A DNA stretch of 64,000 nucleotides from Bifidobacterium aerophilum (GCF_010667685.1 NZ_WHZW01000010.1:53037-117036), one strand, 5' to 3'; counted from the stretch's first letter, positions 17,557 through 26,616 are shown. The notes: generated from the letters alone by a model not told the origin. Program-made: numbers and translations.

Positions 17557-20493
17557 ATGAAGATCTACGAAAACTTGAGCACACCAGGCCATCGCGCGAT
17601 CACGCCCGCCGCGCCCGTCATCGTCGACAGCGCCTACCGGCCGTCCGAACGCGACCCGCACGCCGAACGCACCTGGCGGCAGGTCACCCGAGCCGTACAG
17701 GATCTGCGGCAGGACATCGCCATGACCACCGGCTCAATCGACTGGCATACGGTGCAGCAGCTGTTCGCCGACGATCCACAGGCCCAGGCCGATCGTCTCG
17801 CCGCAGCCGATCCGTCCGCGACACCGGCCCTGATCCGGCTCGACTCGCCAGAATCGGCACTGCGCCAATTCGGAGGCGACGCCCCGATCGATCGCGCCAT
17901 CATCGTCGGTACCATCGGCCGCAGCGCGATCATCGACACGATCACCGCCAACGGTCGACTCGACGAATCCGAACAGATCGCCGACCGGCAGGAAGCGTTC
18001 GCGCTCAAGGAAGTCGATGATCCGATCCCCGGCGTCGCGCACGCGATCGTCATTGCCGGCAGCGACGCCCGCGGCACGATCTACGGCATCTACGCACTGT
18101 CCGAACGCATCGGCATCTCCCCGTGGTTCTGGTGGGGCGACGTACCGGTCGACGTACGCCCGATCATCGACGCGAACTACACGCACGCCTGCGTTGAACT
18201 CGGTCCGGCCGTGCCGTACCGCGGATTCTTCATCAACGACGAGGACTGGTCAATGGTCCGCTGGAACCGCAAGAAGTTCCCGAACCCGCAGATCGCGCCC
18301 GAAGTCAACTACTACCGCCACGTCTTCGAACTGCTGCTACGGCTGCGCGGCAACCTGCTGTGGCCGGCCATGCACCCCGAATCGGTCGCGTTCAACACGG
18401 CAACAGGAGAAGACGGCGTGCCGGTCAACGCGCGCGAAGCGGAACGGTACGGCGTCATCATGGGCACGCACCACTGCGAGATCCTGCTGCGCAACAACGA
18501 GGGCGAGTGGGACCAGTGGTACGCCGAGCACCACGAGCAGTACCACATGCGCGGCGCGTCCGTGCGCGAATCGTACGATTTCACGCTCAACCGCGAGGCG
18601 CTGCTCGCCTACTGGCGCGAGCGGCTGGAGACGAACAAGTCATGCGAGTGCTCACTGACCGTGGGCATCCGCGGCGTGCACGACGGCCGCTTCAACGTGG
18701 CCGAGCTCGACCGCTACCCGGGAGATACGACCGAGGAGAAGGAGGTCGCGTTCATGAAGGACGTGATCGCGGCCCAACGCGCGCTCATCGAGGAGGTGTA
18801 CGGGCCGGCTGAGGCCGCGCGCATCCCGCAAGTGCTCATCACCTACAAGGAGATGAACGACGTGTACAACCACGGTCTGAGTCGGGTGCTGGAACAGCCG
18901 GAATACCGCAACATCACGCTGATGTGGCCGGACGACGACTACGGGTTTCTGCGGCAGGTGCCGACCGTTGCGGAGGCGGCGCGCGAGGGCGGCGCGGGCG
19001 TGTACTACCACAATTCGTATGTGGGCCGGCCGACGAACAACACCTGGCTCAACAGTTCGCAGCTGCCGCTGATGACCGAGCAAATGCGCCGCGCGTGGAA
19101 CACCGGCATGCGCAGGCAGTGGGTCATCAACGTGGGCGACATCAAGCTGAGCGACATGTCGACCGAGTATTTTCTGCGGCTCGGCTGGAATCCGGACGCG
19201 TGCACGGCCGAGTCGATCGGCGCCGATTTCGTGCGCATGTTCGCGCGGCGCGATTGGGGCGCGGACAAGGCGACCGCGGCAGAACTGGCCGACTGCTTCG
19301 ACGAGTTCAGCCAGCTGATCGCGATTCGCCAGCCCGGGTTCAATCTCGCCAGTCTGAATCCGGAAGGCGTGGCCGCCGGGATCGATCTGGAGGAGTTCGC
19401 GTTCAATCCGTCCTCCTTCGGCGACGAAGCGCAACGCTGGCTCGACCGGTGTGCCGCGCTGACCTCGCGCGTGCGACGCGTGGCAGACGCGCTGCCGGAC
19501 GCGCGACGCACGGCGTTCTTCGAGCAGTGGTATTACGCGGTGCTGTCGCAGTCCGATACAGCGGCCGAGTACGTGAACTTTTGGGAGGCGTGGGCCGCGT
19601 TCCACGACGGACGAATTGGCGATGCACGGCGGTACATCGCATTGTCGAAGGCGGCCCGCGATGCGATCATCGCGCGCAACGACGAGCTGGATGCGATCAA
19701 CGACGGCAAATGGGCGGGATTCATCAAGTACGACACGCACTTGGGCGACGATCATGATCTGATCGAAGATGACCAGTATCCGAACGTCGAGATGGACGAC
19801 GGTGATTCCGACGGTGTCGAGGACACCATCGGCGGGATCACTGCGACAAGCAACGACTCAGCCAGGCCAGCCGGCGTCCCGGCCGAGCCAGTCGGCGCGG
19901 CACCGTCCGAATCCGCACCGCTCGGATTCGTCGCGACCGACGGCATCGTCGCATGCGAGGCCGAGCATCCGACCCGCATCATCCCCGGCATGGACGGCTC
20001 GTATTGGGCGCCGATTGCGAACGAGGGCCAGCATGGCGACACGATGAAGGCGTTCCCGGACCGTGGCATCAGCCGCCCCGGCGAAGGCGCGACGCTCGAA
20101 TATCAGGTATGGTTCGAGCGGTCCGGCACCGTGCGCGGCACCATCAACCGTCTGCCTACGTTCAACGAGGGAGTCGAGGACGACGGCACGCCGCGCGGTT
20201 GCCGTCTGGCCGTGCACGTCAACGGCGACGAGCCGATCGTGCTGGCTGGCAACAACGCGTGGGGCGAGTCGCGCAACCGCCATTCGCTGACCACCGTGTG
20301 GGAGCGCAACATCATCCGTGGCTACGAGCCGCTGCAGTTCGAAGCCACGGTGCATGCCGGCTGGAACACGCTCGCTATCGAACGCGTCGACGCATCCGTC
20401 GTCATCGACCGCATCGTGCTCGCCGCCAAACCGCTGCCGCGATCCTTCTACGGTCCTGACGAATCCCGTCGCATCTCCGTATCTTATCGATGA
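17557..20493 (+). CDS. GH115 alpha-glucuronidase
   Basis: A 978-aa glycoside hydrolase family 115 protein. Family features are GSDARGTIYGIYALSERIGI, SPWFWWGDVPVDVRP, YRGFFINDEDWSM and LRLRGNLLWPAMHP, then WVINVGDIKLSDMSTEYFL in the core. A C-terminal beta-domain (CEAEHPTRIIPGMDGSYW) follows. GH115 enzymes cut alpha-1,2-linked glucuronic or 4-O-methylglucuronic acid from xylan and its oligosaccharides. No signal peptide is present, so it acts on imported oligosaccharides. GAAGGA eight bases before the ATG supports the start. The stop codon TGA is inside a family A operator (20479-20498) that faces the next gene. A family B operator lies 60 bases upstream. An acidic linker near residues 745-765 is likely flexible. 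Confidence 0.93.
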   Translation: MKIYENLSTPGHRAITPAAPVIVDSAYRPSERDPHAERTWRQVTRAVQDLRQDIAMTTGSIDWHTVQQLFADDPQAQADRLAAADPSATPALIRLDSPESALRQFGGDAPIDRAIIVGTIGRSAIIDTITANGRLDESEQIADRQEAFALKEVDDPIPGVAHAIVIAGSDARGTIYGIYALSERIGISPWFWWGDVPVDVRPIIDANYTHACVELGPAVPYRGFFINDEDWSMVRWNRKKFPNPQIAPEVNYYRHVFELLLRLRGNLLWPAMHPESVAFNTATGEDGVPVNAREAERYGVIMGTHHCEILLRNNEGEWDQWYAEHHEQYHMRGASVRESYDFTLNREALLAYWRERLETNKSCECSLTVGIRGVHDGRFNVAELDRYPGDTTEEKEVAFMKDVIAAQRALIEEVYGPAEAARIPQVLITYKEMNDVYNHGLSRVLEQPEYRNITLMWPDDDYGFLRQVPTVAEAAREGGAGVYYHNSYVGRPTNNTWLNSSQLPLMTEQMRRAWNTGMRRQWVINVGDIKLSDMSTEYFLRLGWNPDACTAESIGADFVRMFARRDWGADKATAAELADCFDEFSQLIAIRQPGFNLASLNPEGVAAGIDLEEFAFNPSSFGDEAQRWLDRCAALTSRVRRVADALPDARRTAFFEQWYYAVLSQSDTAAEYVNFWEAWAAFHDGRIGDARRYIALSKAARDAIIARNDELDAINDGKWAGFIKYDTHLGDDHDLIEDDQYPNVEMDDGDSDGVEDTIGGITATSNDSARPAGVPAEPVGAAPSESAPLGFVATDGIVACEAEHPTRIIPGMDGSYWAPIANEGQHGDTMKAFPDRGISRPGEGATLEYQVWFERSGTVRGTINRLPTFNEGVEDDGTPRGCRLAVHVNGDEPIVLAGNNAWGESRNRHSLTTVWERNIIRGYEPLQFEATVHAGWNTLAIERVDASVVIDRIVLAAKPLPRSFYGPDESRRISVSYR

Positions 20494-20498
20494 GATAC
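20479..20498. promoter_or_regulatory. Family A operator overlapping the GH115 stop codon
   Basis: GTATCTTATCGATGAGATAC is almost a perfect 20-bp palindrome. It spans the last codons and the stop of GH115 and lies 50 bases before the hydrolase start, so the hydrolase probably has its own repressible promoter or the operator acts as a roadblock. Confidence 0.75.
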
Positions 20499-20548
20499 AC
20501 TATATCACAACGATTCCGCCCCGCCTCTAGTTCAAGGACGAACCAATC

Positions 20549-21388
20549 ATGACTGACATCACCGAATATATCGATCAGGACTACGCCGGCAACGGCCGGC
20601 AATCACAGAAACTGTATCTTGCCATACCGGCCGGCGCGTCAGCCGGCCATCCCGTTCCCGTCGTGATCTACATCCATGGCGGAGGCTGGATCGGCGGCAC
20701 CTTCGCACCCGGTTCCACCGGACTGGCGACCGGCCGCGACGACACGAACGCGTTCCTCGAAGCCGGATATGCGGTCGCGGTCATCAACTATCGACTCTCG
20801 ACCGAGGCGCGATGGCCGGCGCAGATCCATGACTGCAAGGCCGCGGTGCGCTTCCTGCGAGCGCACGCGGGGGAGTACGGCATCGATCCAGATCGGATCG
20901 TGGCGTGGGGCGCGTCGGCCGGAGCGCATCTCGCACAGTTCCTCGGATTCACGAACGGCGATGCGCGGTACGACGACCCGGCATCGGCCGCATCCGGCGT
21001 CTCCAGCGACGTGAATCTCGTGATCGCGGCGTTCGGCATCAGTGACATCAGCCGGTGGGTGCTTCCCGGACCGCGTTATGACGAGGTCGAGGACTACAAG
21101 ACGAAACTGCTCGGCGCCGGGTATACGCAGGAGGCCGCGCATGACGCCAGTCCGATCGACCACGTGCACGCCGGCATGGCGCCGATGCTGCTGGCTCACG
21201 CCGACGACGATGCGCTCGTGCCGTGCGACCAGACGCATTGGCTGGAGGCCGCGATCCACGAGGTCGGCGGCGGCGCATCGATCGAGACCTGGTATCCGCA
21301 CACCGGCGGCCACGGCGATCCGCGCGTCTGGCGCGCACCGGAAGCCACCGACCGGTTCATCGACTTCTGCGACCGTCACCTGCGGTAG
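20549..21388 (+). CDS. Alpha/beta-hydrolase esterase (BD-FAE/acetyl esterase type)
   Basis: A 279-aa carboxylesterase of the alpha/beta-hydrolase fold. Visible elements are the oxyanion motif IYIHGGGWIGG (about residues 34-44), the nucleophile elbow VAWGASAGAHLA (Ser about 118), the acid Asp in LLAHADDDALVP and the catalytic His in HTGGHGD. The type matches esterases that remove acetyl or feruloyl groups from xylan fragments. No signal peptide. It follows GH115 on the same strand after 55 bases, with a family A operator between. AAGGA at about 20534 supports the start. With the two SGNH enzymes this gives the island three candidate deacetylases, presumably for different positions. Confidence 0.87.
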   Translation: MTDITEYIDQDYAGNGRQSQKLYLAIPAGASAGHPVPVVIYIHGGGWIGGTFAPGSTGLATGRDDTNAFLEAGYAVAVINYRLSTEARWPAQIHDCKAAVRFLRAHAGEYGIDPDRIVAWGASAGAHLAQFLGFTNGDARYDDPASAASGVSSDVNLVIAAFGISDISRWVLPGPRYDEVEDYKTKLLGAGYTQEAAHDASPIDHVHAGMAPMLLAHADDDALVPCDQTHWLEAAIHEVGGGASIETWYPHTGGHGDPRVWRAPEATDRFIDFCDRHLR

Positions 21389-21437
21389 CCGTCGAGCCAC
21401 CACGAATACTTTCTGCCGCCACTGCCGCAAACCGCAA

Positions 21438-21481
21438 ACCGTCACCATGCGCGCGCGATCACGAGCGCGCACTCAGTGACA
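21438..21481. repeat. Imperfect palindrome with ACCGTCACCATG word
   Basis: ACCGTCACCATGCGCGCG is followed after about ten bases by GCGCGCACTCAGTGAC, an imperfect inverted repeat. It lies between two convergent genes (hydrolase and symporter 2). The ACCGTCACCATG word also opens the palindromes at 24081 and 34058. It may act as a bidirectional terminator. Confidence 0.45.
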
Positions 21482-21580
21482 TTGGGACATCCCGTCCATC
21501 GGAACAGCGTGAGCCGCGTTCCGGACAATCGTTTGCCGAAACACGGTCTCGCACTGCTCTCACACTGTGTCCGGATGCGG

Positions 21581-23143
21581 TCATGCCGCCTTGTGCAGGG
21601 CATTGATCACGTTGTTGTGGCCCCAGCATTGCTCATAGGGCATGCCGGTCAGGCTTTCGACCAGGGCGCGCGTCTCGTCCGTCACGTCGGCCATCGAACC
21701 GCCCTCGCGCAACCGCGCGATCTCGGCCAGCAGCAGCCCGTGGTTCTCCTTGTTGAGCTTGAGCCGGTAGGTGAAGAGTATGCCGAGCAGACACAGCATG
21801 ATCGGAGCAAGGCAGTACATGACCGTGATGGCCGTCATCGTGCCGGCCGGCTGTGTCTGCGCGCCCTCGATGAAACCGGTCGCCTGCAAGACCCAGCCGA
21901 TGAGCACCGTCTCGACCGCGGCGAAGATGTCGTCAATGGTTGCGTTGACGGACGCGTACTGTCCTTCACGCCGCTTGGATGTGATGATTTCATCCACGTC
22001 GGGAATGAACGTGTACGTGTACTGCGTCGCGTTCACCACGCCCGTGATGCCGAAGTTCATGAACAGGCCGAGCACGATGAACGCGACGGCCTTGGCGCCG
22101 GACGACAGTTGGGACGAGAACATGGCCAGCATGAACAGCGACAGGAACACGCCGATCACCTCGAAGCCGCCGATCCGGTAGGCGCGCGGGCCGCCGACTT
22201 TCGCGGTAAGCCACATGAAGAACGTGAGGCACGCGATGCCGAACATGGTGTTCACGCCGGTGGCGAGCGAGACGGTCTGCGGATCGAGCAGCAGCACGAA
22301 GATCACGAAATACGTGTTGATGGTGCCGCGGATGGCGCGAAAACACTGTTCGGACAGATACAGGCCGAGATAGTTGCGGAATTCCCGCACCCGCATCACG
22401 GACACGAAATTCCAGATCATCGAGACGATGCGCTGCCAGATCGGCAGTTTGTCACCCGTCGTCCCGCCATCGGCTTCGGACACGTCGGTCGACTCGTCGT
22501 ATGGCCGCTCCTTGATGGTGAAGAAGCCGACGACGAGCACGCCCACACCGATAGCACCGTAGATCATGGCCATCTTGAAGTACGAGGTCCACGTGTCCTT
22601 GCCCCAGAGGATGAACAGGTACACGTTGAACAACGACAGGAACGTGCTGCCGATCGCGCCGGCGATCTGGTTGATGCCGACGAGCTGCGCGCGTTGGCTG
22701 GAGTCCTCGGTCATTTCGGACGGCAGACCGTACTGGATCGTAGTCAGGCCGGCGAGGAAGACCCAGTACAGCAGACTGGAGGTGAAGTATGCGGCGACCG
22801 GCAGCCCCGGAATCCACATGATGGCGTAGAACAGCGCGTTGAGCGGCACGGCGATCAGCATGATGGACCGGCGGCGGCCGATGCGGCGGCCAATCCTGGT
22901 GGCGTACATGCGGTCGGACAGATATCCCCAGACCGGGCCGATCACCGAGGCGATGATCTTGCCAGCGGCGATGAGCGCCGTGGTGGCGGCGACCGGGATG
23001 CCGAGGAATGTGGTGAAGTAGAACAGCTGCCATGTACCGATCATGGTCTGCATGACGTATGACAGCGAGAACGTGGAGTAGCCGAGCTTGGCTTTCCACG
23101 ACAGTGGCGGCAGCACATCCTGCCGATGATTGCGTTGAGACAT
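21581..23143 (-). CDS. GPH-family sugar:cation symporter 2
   Basis: A 520-aa MFS_2-type symporter with the same core as symporter 4 (WKAKLGYSTFSLSYVMQTMI at the first helix) and the shared C-terminal block (YEQCWGHNNVINALHKAA). The motif GKIIASVIGPVWGYLSDRMY marks the loop after helix 2. Two adjacent ATGs could start it; 23143 has the better spacing from AAGGA, and 23146 is equally possible. Divergent from SGNH esterase 2, with two family B operators between them, so the pair is probably induced together. The substrate is probably a short acetylated or glucuronosylated oligosaccharide, by association only. Confidence 0.9.
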   Translation of the reverse strand: MSQRNHRQDVLPPLSWKAKLGYSTFSLSYVMQTMIGTWQLFYFTTFLGIPVAATTALIAAGKIIASVIGPVWGYLSDRMYATRIGRRIGRRRSIMLIAVPLNALFYAIMWIPGLPVAAYFTSSLLYWVFLAGLTTIQYGLPSEMTEDSSQRAQLVGINQIAGAIGSTFLSLFNVYLFILWGKDTWTSYFKMAMIYGAIGVGVLVVGFFTIKERPYDESTDVSEADGGTTGDKLPIWQRIVSMIWNFVSVMRVREFRNYLGLYLSEQCFRAIRGTINTYFVIFVLLLDPQTVSLATGVNTMFGIACLTFFMWLTAKVGGPRAYRIGGFEVIGVFLSLFMLAMFSSQLSSGAKAVAFIVLGLFMNFGITGVVNATQYTYTFIPDVDEIITSKRREGQYASVNATIDDIFAAVETVLIGWVLQATGFIEGAQTQPAGTMTAITVMYCLAPIMLCLLGILFTYRLKLNKENHGLLLAEIARLREGGSMADVTDETRALVESLTGMPYEQCWGHNNVINALHKAA

Positions 23144-23180
23144 CATTGTCCTTTCCTGAATACTCGATACACCCCACAAT

Positions 23181-23285
23181 ATCCGGTTCGTTCCGGATTT
23201 ACAAATCGTCTACATTCCAGTCAATTAACGAACTTTTATACCGCAAAAACTATGGTAATCTGTATTACAAGCAGGAACGTTCCGA
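23181..23285. promoter_or_regulatory. Pair of family B operators between symporter 2 and SGNH 2
   Basis: ATCCGGTTCGTTCCGGAT (23181-23198) and AGGAACGTTCCGA (23273-23285) are two palindromic sites with centres 89 bp apart. They lie in the divergent promoter region of the symporter and the esterase, an arrangement suited to joint repression. Confidence 0.7.
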
Positions 23286-23424
23286 CATATATCGGCCGTC
23301 ATATCCATGTCATCGCCGGTCATATTACAGTGCTCGCGCCGGCGGCAAAACATGGCATGGCGACGCGGGGCGATCACCGCGGCCATAAGCTCGATGGGCG
23401 AGCGTACAGGGAGGCAAATCGGTC

Positions 23425-24063
23425 ATGATCAACGTGCTGTGCTTCGGCGATTCCAATACGAACGGTTCGAATCCGGCGGGCGGCCGCCATCCGCGCGACG
23501 TGCGCTGGACCGGCCGCCTGCAGCGGCTGCTCGGCGACGACTGGTATGTGATCGAGGAGGGGCTCGGCGGGCGCACCACCGTGTTCGACAATCCGATCGA
23601 ACCGCATCGCAACGGACTTGCGGCGCTGCCGGGCGCGCTCATCACGCACCGGCCGCTCGACTACGTGATCATCAGCCTCGGCACGAACGACATGAAGGCC
23701 ATGTTCCACGCGGACGCGCGCGTGATCGCGGCCGGACTCGACATGCTCGTCCACGAGGTGAAGATCACCGACAACCGCGGGGCGCCGGCGCCGCGCATCG
23801 TCGTCGTCTCGCCGATTTATATCAAGCCCGGCATTTCGACCAGCGGGTTCATCGGCTTCGACGAGGGCGCGGTCGAACTGTCGCACCAGCTGTCGGGGGA
23901 GTACCGGCGCGTGGCCGAACGGCAGGGATGCCTGTTCCTCGACGCCGCGCAGGTCGCCGAGCCGAGCGATCTCGACCAGCTGCACATGGACGGCGAGAAC
24001 CACGCCAAATTCGCCGACGCGATGGCCGCGCTGCTGCGCGAGGATTGGGCGGCGCGTCACTGA
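23425..24063 (+). CDS. SGNH-family arylesterase/acyl esterase 2
   Basis: A 212-aa SGNH hydrolase very similar in layout to the Mycobacterium smegmatis arylesterase/acyltransferase MsAcT. It has LCFGDSNTNG (block I Ser), DVRWTGRLQRLL, VIEEGLGGRTT (block II), IISLGTNDMKAMF (block III Asn) and the Asp/His pair in LHMDGENH (block V). It is unrelated in detail to SGNH esterase 1. GGGAGG at 23411-23416 supports the start. No signal peptide, so it would act on imported acylated sugars. It shares a divergent control region carrying two family B operators with symporter 2. Confidence 0.88.
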   Translation: MINVLCFGDSNTNGSNPAGGRHPRDVRWTGRLQRLLGDDWYVIEEGLGGRTTVFDNPIEPHRNGLAALPGALITHRPLDYVIISLGTNDMKAMFHADARVIAAGLDMLVHEVKITDNRGAPAPRIVVVSPIYIKPGISTSGFIGFDEGAVELSHQLSGEYRRVAERQGCLFLDAAQVAEPSDLDQLHMDGENHAKFADAMAALLREDWAARH

Positions 24064-24080
24064 ACCTCGCCGACGCGATC

Positions 24081-24131
24081 ACCGTCACCATGTTCGAACG
24101 ATCATGATATGGACGCGAACATAGTGACGGT
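24081..24131. repeat. 16-bp inverted repeat with ACCGTCACCATGTTCG
   Basis: ACCGTCACCATGTTCG (24081-24096) is repeated inverted at 24116-24131 with one mismatch (CGAACATAGTGACGGT). The same word forms the outer arms of the nested palindrome at 34058-34171, so this is a dispersed repeat rather than a chance hairpin. Confidence 0.6.
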
Positions 24132-24139
24132 TACGACCG

Positions 24140-24207
24140 CCAAACAACGCATGAGGCCTCGTTCCGGGCAGGCGTAATCCCGGAACGAGGCCTCATGCGT
24201 TGTTTGG
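24140..24207. terminator. 29-bp perfect palindrome between convergent genes
   Basis: The arms 24140-24168 and 24179-24207 are perfectly complementary over 29 bp around a ten-base loop (the arm begins CCAAACAACGCATGAGGCCT). It lies between the converging SGNH 2 and symporter 3 genes. A bidirectional terminator is likely, though the stem is unusually long. Confidence 0.65.
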
Positions 24208-24295
24208 TGTTCAGTTATGAAGGGAAGCCGCGGGAGCAGGAGAGATTGGATGGAAGAAAGACCACTCCCGCAGCGAGCTCAGCGAGCCGAGATCA

Positions 24296-25852
24296 TCAGC
24301 CCTTGTGGGTCGCGTTGATCACGTTGTTGTGGCCCCAGCACTGCTCGTACGGGATGCCGGCGAGATCCTCGACGACCTTGCGGGTCTCATCGGTGACGTC
24401 GGCCATCGAACCACCGTTGCGCAGGCGGGCAGACTCGGCGACGAGGATGTCGTGGGTCTTCTCGTTGAGGTGCATGCGGTAGGTCAGCAGGATGCCGACG
24501 AGGGCGAGCACGACCACGGTGCCGCAGTACATGTAGAGCAGCACGTTGACGACGGTCGCGGACTGGGTCTTGACGTCGGCGCCGGACTGGAAGCCGACGG
24601 CCTGCAGGATGACGCCCACGAGGATGGTGACCACGGTGTTGACGATGACCTCGAGCGTGGACTGGATGCCGGCGTACTGGCCTTCACGGCGCTTGCCGGT
24701 GACCAGCTCGTCGACGTCCGGGACGAAGGACTGCACGTAGGTCTGCGCGTTCACGATGCCGGAGTTGCCGAGCGTGAACAGCGTGATCAGGATGGTGAAG
24801 ACCAGCGTGACGGTCGCCTTCGGCAGGGAGGAGACGTTCAGCGCGAGGATGTAGATGCCGACGAACAGCGCGATGGTGAACCAGGAGCCGATGCGGTAGG
24901 CGCGCATGCCGCCGAGCTTGGTGATGATCGTCGCCCAGATGACGACGCAGACCATGCCGAACAGGAAGCTGAAGCCGGTGGACAAGGAGACCTCGGCCGG
25001 GGTCAGCAGCAGCACGAACATGATGAAGTAGGCGTTGATCTGGCCGCGGACGGTACGGAAGGTCATCTGCGACAGGAAGATGCCGAGGTAGTTGCGGAAG
25101 GTCTTGATGCGCAGCACCGAGAGGAAGTTCCAGAAGACGGAGACGAGGCGGCCGAAGAAGCCGACCTTCTCGGCGTTGCCCTTGTCGGCGGAGGAGATGT
25201 CGGTGGTCTCGTCGTACGGACGCTCCTTGATGCACAGCGCGCCGATGACGAGCAGCGCGGTGCCGAGCACGGCGTAGATCATGGCGATCTTGAAGTACGG
25301 CTGCCAACCGTCGGCGCCCCAGATCTTGAACAGGTAGGCGTTGACCATGGAGAGGGCGAAGCCGCCGACGCCGCCGCCGATCTGCTGGACGGCCACGAGC
25401 TGGGCGCGATCCTTGGAATCATCGGTCATTTCGGAAGGCAGCGAGTAGACGACGGTGTTGATGCCCGGGTAGACGCCGTAGTAGATGACGTTGATAACCA
25501 GGTAGTACCACACCGGCATGTTCGGAACCCACAGCAGCACGTAGAAGATGAGGTTCAGCGGTGCGGCGATGAGCAGCGTGCCCTTACGACGGCCGACCTT
25601 GCGGCCGAAGGAGGTGGAGTACATACGGTCGGAGATGTAGCCCCAGATCGGCGTGATGAAACCGCCGATGGCCTTGCCGACCGCGAGCATCGTGGTGACG
25701 ATGCCGATGGAGATGGCGAGCGGCTGGGTGTAGTAGATCATCTGCCAGGTCATGACCATGGTGGTCATGGTGAACGACAGCGGCAGCAGCGCGTAGGTGA
25801 ACTTGGTCACCCACGTCAGCTTGCGGCCGACTGCGGGAGTCGAACTGGACAT
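24296..25852 (-). CDS. GPH-family sugar:cation symporter 3
   Basis: A 518-aa MFS_2-type symporter, closest of the four to symporter 1 (FTYALLPLSFTMTTMVMTWQ at helix 1; KAIGGFITPIWGYISDRMYS after helix 2; C-terminal RNGGSMADVTDETRKVVEDL). The start at 25852 has AGGAG ten bases upstream. Two family A operators about 68 bp apart lie 120-210 bases upstream and no family B site is visible, so this transporter probably belongs to the A regulon only. The extreme codon bias in this gene suggests high expression when induced. Confidence 0.9.
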   Translation of the reverse strand: MSSSTPAVGRKLTWVTKFTYALLPLSFTMTTMVMTWQMIYYTQPLAISIGIVTTMLAVGKAIGGFITPIWGYISDRMYSTSFGRKVGRRKGTLLIAAPLNLIFYVLLWVPNMPVWYYLVINVIYYGVYPGINTVVYSLPSEMTDDSKDRAQLVAVQQIGGGVGGFALSMVNAYLFKIWGADGWQPYFKIAMIYAVLGTALLVIGALCIKERPYDETTDISSADKGNAEKVGFFGRLVSVFWNFLSVLRIKTFRNYLGIFLSQMTFRTVRGQINAYFIMFVLLLTPAEVSLSTGFSFLFGMVCVVIWATIITKLGGMRAYRIGSWFTIALFVGIYILALNVSSLPKATVTLVFTILITLFTLGNSGIVNAQTYVQSFVPDVDELVTGKRREGQYAGIQSTLEVIVNTVVTILVGVILQAVGFQSGADVKTQSATVVNVLLYMYCGTVVVLALVGILLTYRMHLNEKTHDILVAESARLRNGGSMADVTDETRKVVEDLAGIPYEQCWGHNNVINATHKG

Positions 25853-25974
25853 TTCGTGTTCTCCTGTTTCTCTGCGGAAAATCGCGCGCGGCAAGGTCAC
25901 GGGCTGTTTGCGGTGCGGCGTGATCTTTGGTTGCGGGTGGACTGCTCCGTCCGTTTCCACGTTCCCCCGCAGAG

Positions 25975-26059
25975 TCTTATCGTTGAGATTCTGCGGTTCG
26001 ATTTCCCTTACTTGATGTTTGCAAAACCTACCTTACCACAAATCTCATCGATAAGATTA
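25975..26059. promoter_or_regulatory. Pair of family A operators upstream of symporter 3
   Basis: TCTTATCGTTGAGATT (25975-25990) and AATCTCATCGATAAGATTA (26041-26059) have centres 68 bp apart, nearly the same distance as the pair at 28439-28521 (69 bp). The conserved spacing suggests cooperative or loop-forming repressor binding. Confidence 0.72.
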
Positions 26060-26126
26060 TTTTTGCGATTCCGGCGTGTCGCAAACGTTACCGATACGTC
26101 TGCAACCGCAGAAGTCGCTTCTACAC

Positions 26127-26162
26127 AATGAGGCTCGACGCCTTATGACGCCGAGCCTCATT
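26127..26162. terminator. Hairpin in the gap between symporter 3 promoter and small ORF
   Basis: AATGAGGCTCG (26127-26137) pairs with CGAGCCTCATT (26152-26162). No gene end lies close on either side; the remainder of the 574-base gap (25853-26426) holds operators and an AT-rich probable promoter near 26270. It may insulate the symporter promoter from the small gene. Confidence 0.4.
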
Positions 26163-26426
26163 CATCAAAAATCAGGGCAGTGAATACCCCGGCGACATGC
26201 TCCACGAGAAAAAGTCTATGTTGCGCACCATAAATACCCGTGGTGGTACAGCCTGTCACCGCTCTTATTATGACACAGTTCCTCCCATTTTTCACATGCG
26301 CAACCGACCGCAACCGCACATTCCAGTATTCTGAGACACATCTCTTCGACTCCGTTGGTACCGGACGAAAGGAGAACGGTGCACACCGAAAACCATCAAA
26401 AATCAATAGTGATAAGGAGGAATCCC

Positions 26427-26600
26427 ATGGGTTCCAAAGAACGCAAGCCGAATAACGGCAATTCCGAAATGTTCCCCGTCATTGCGGCGGCATCGTCTGT
26501 CGCCTTGGCCGGTCAAATATCGCCAACGCTGGCATGGGTCACTTACGTGGCCGTTCTGGTATACGCTGCGGTAACTGATCGAAGCAACAAGCGGAAGTAA
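26427..26600 (+). CDS. Small single-helix membrane protein, unknown function
   Basis: A 57-aa protein: a charged N-terminus (MGSKERKPNNGNSE), then a hydrophobic stretch of about 35 residues (FPVIAAASSVALAGQISPTL, then VTYVAVLVYAAV) and a basic end (TDRSNKRK). The hydrophobic part could be one long or two short helices. It is supported by a very strong AAGGAGG seven bases before the ATG and by a hairpin terminator right after the stop. No family recognised. Size and charge pattern recall phage-holin-like or small stress membrane proteins, but this is not evidence of function. Confidence 0.7.
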   Translation: MGSKERKPNNGNSEMFPVIAAASSVALAGQISPTLAWVTYVAVLVYAAVTDRSNKRK

Positions 26601-26616
26601 CCGAACGGTTTCTTTA

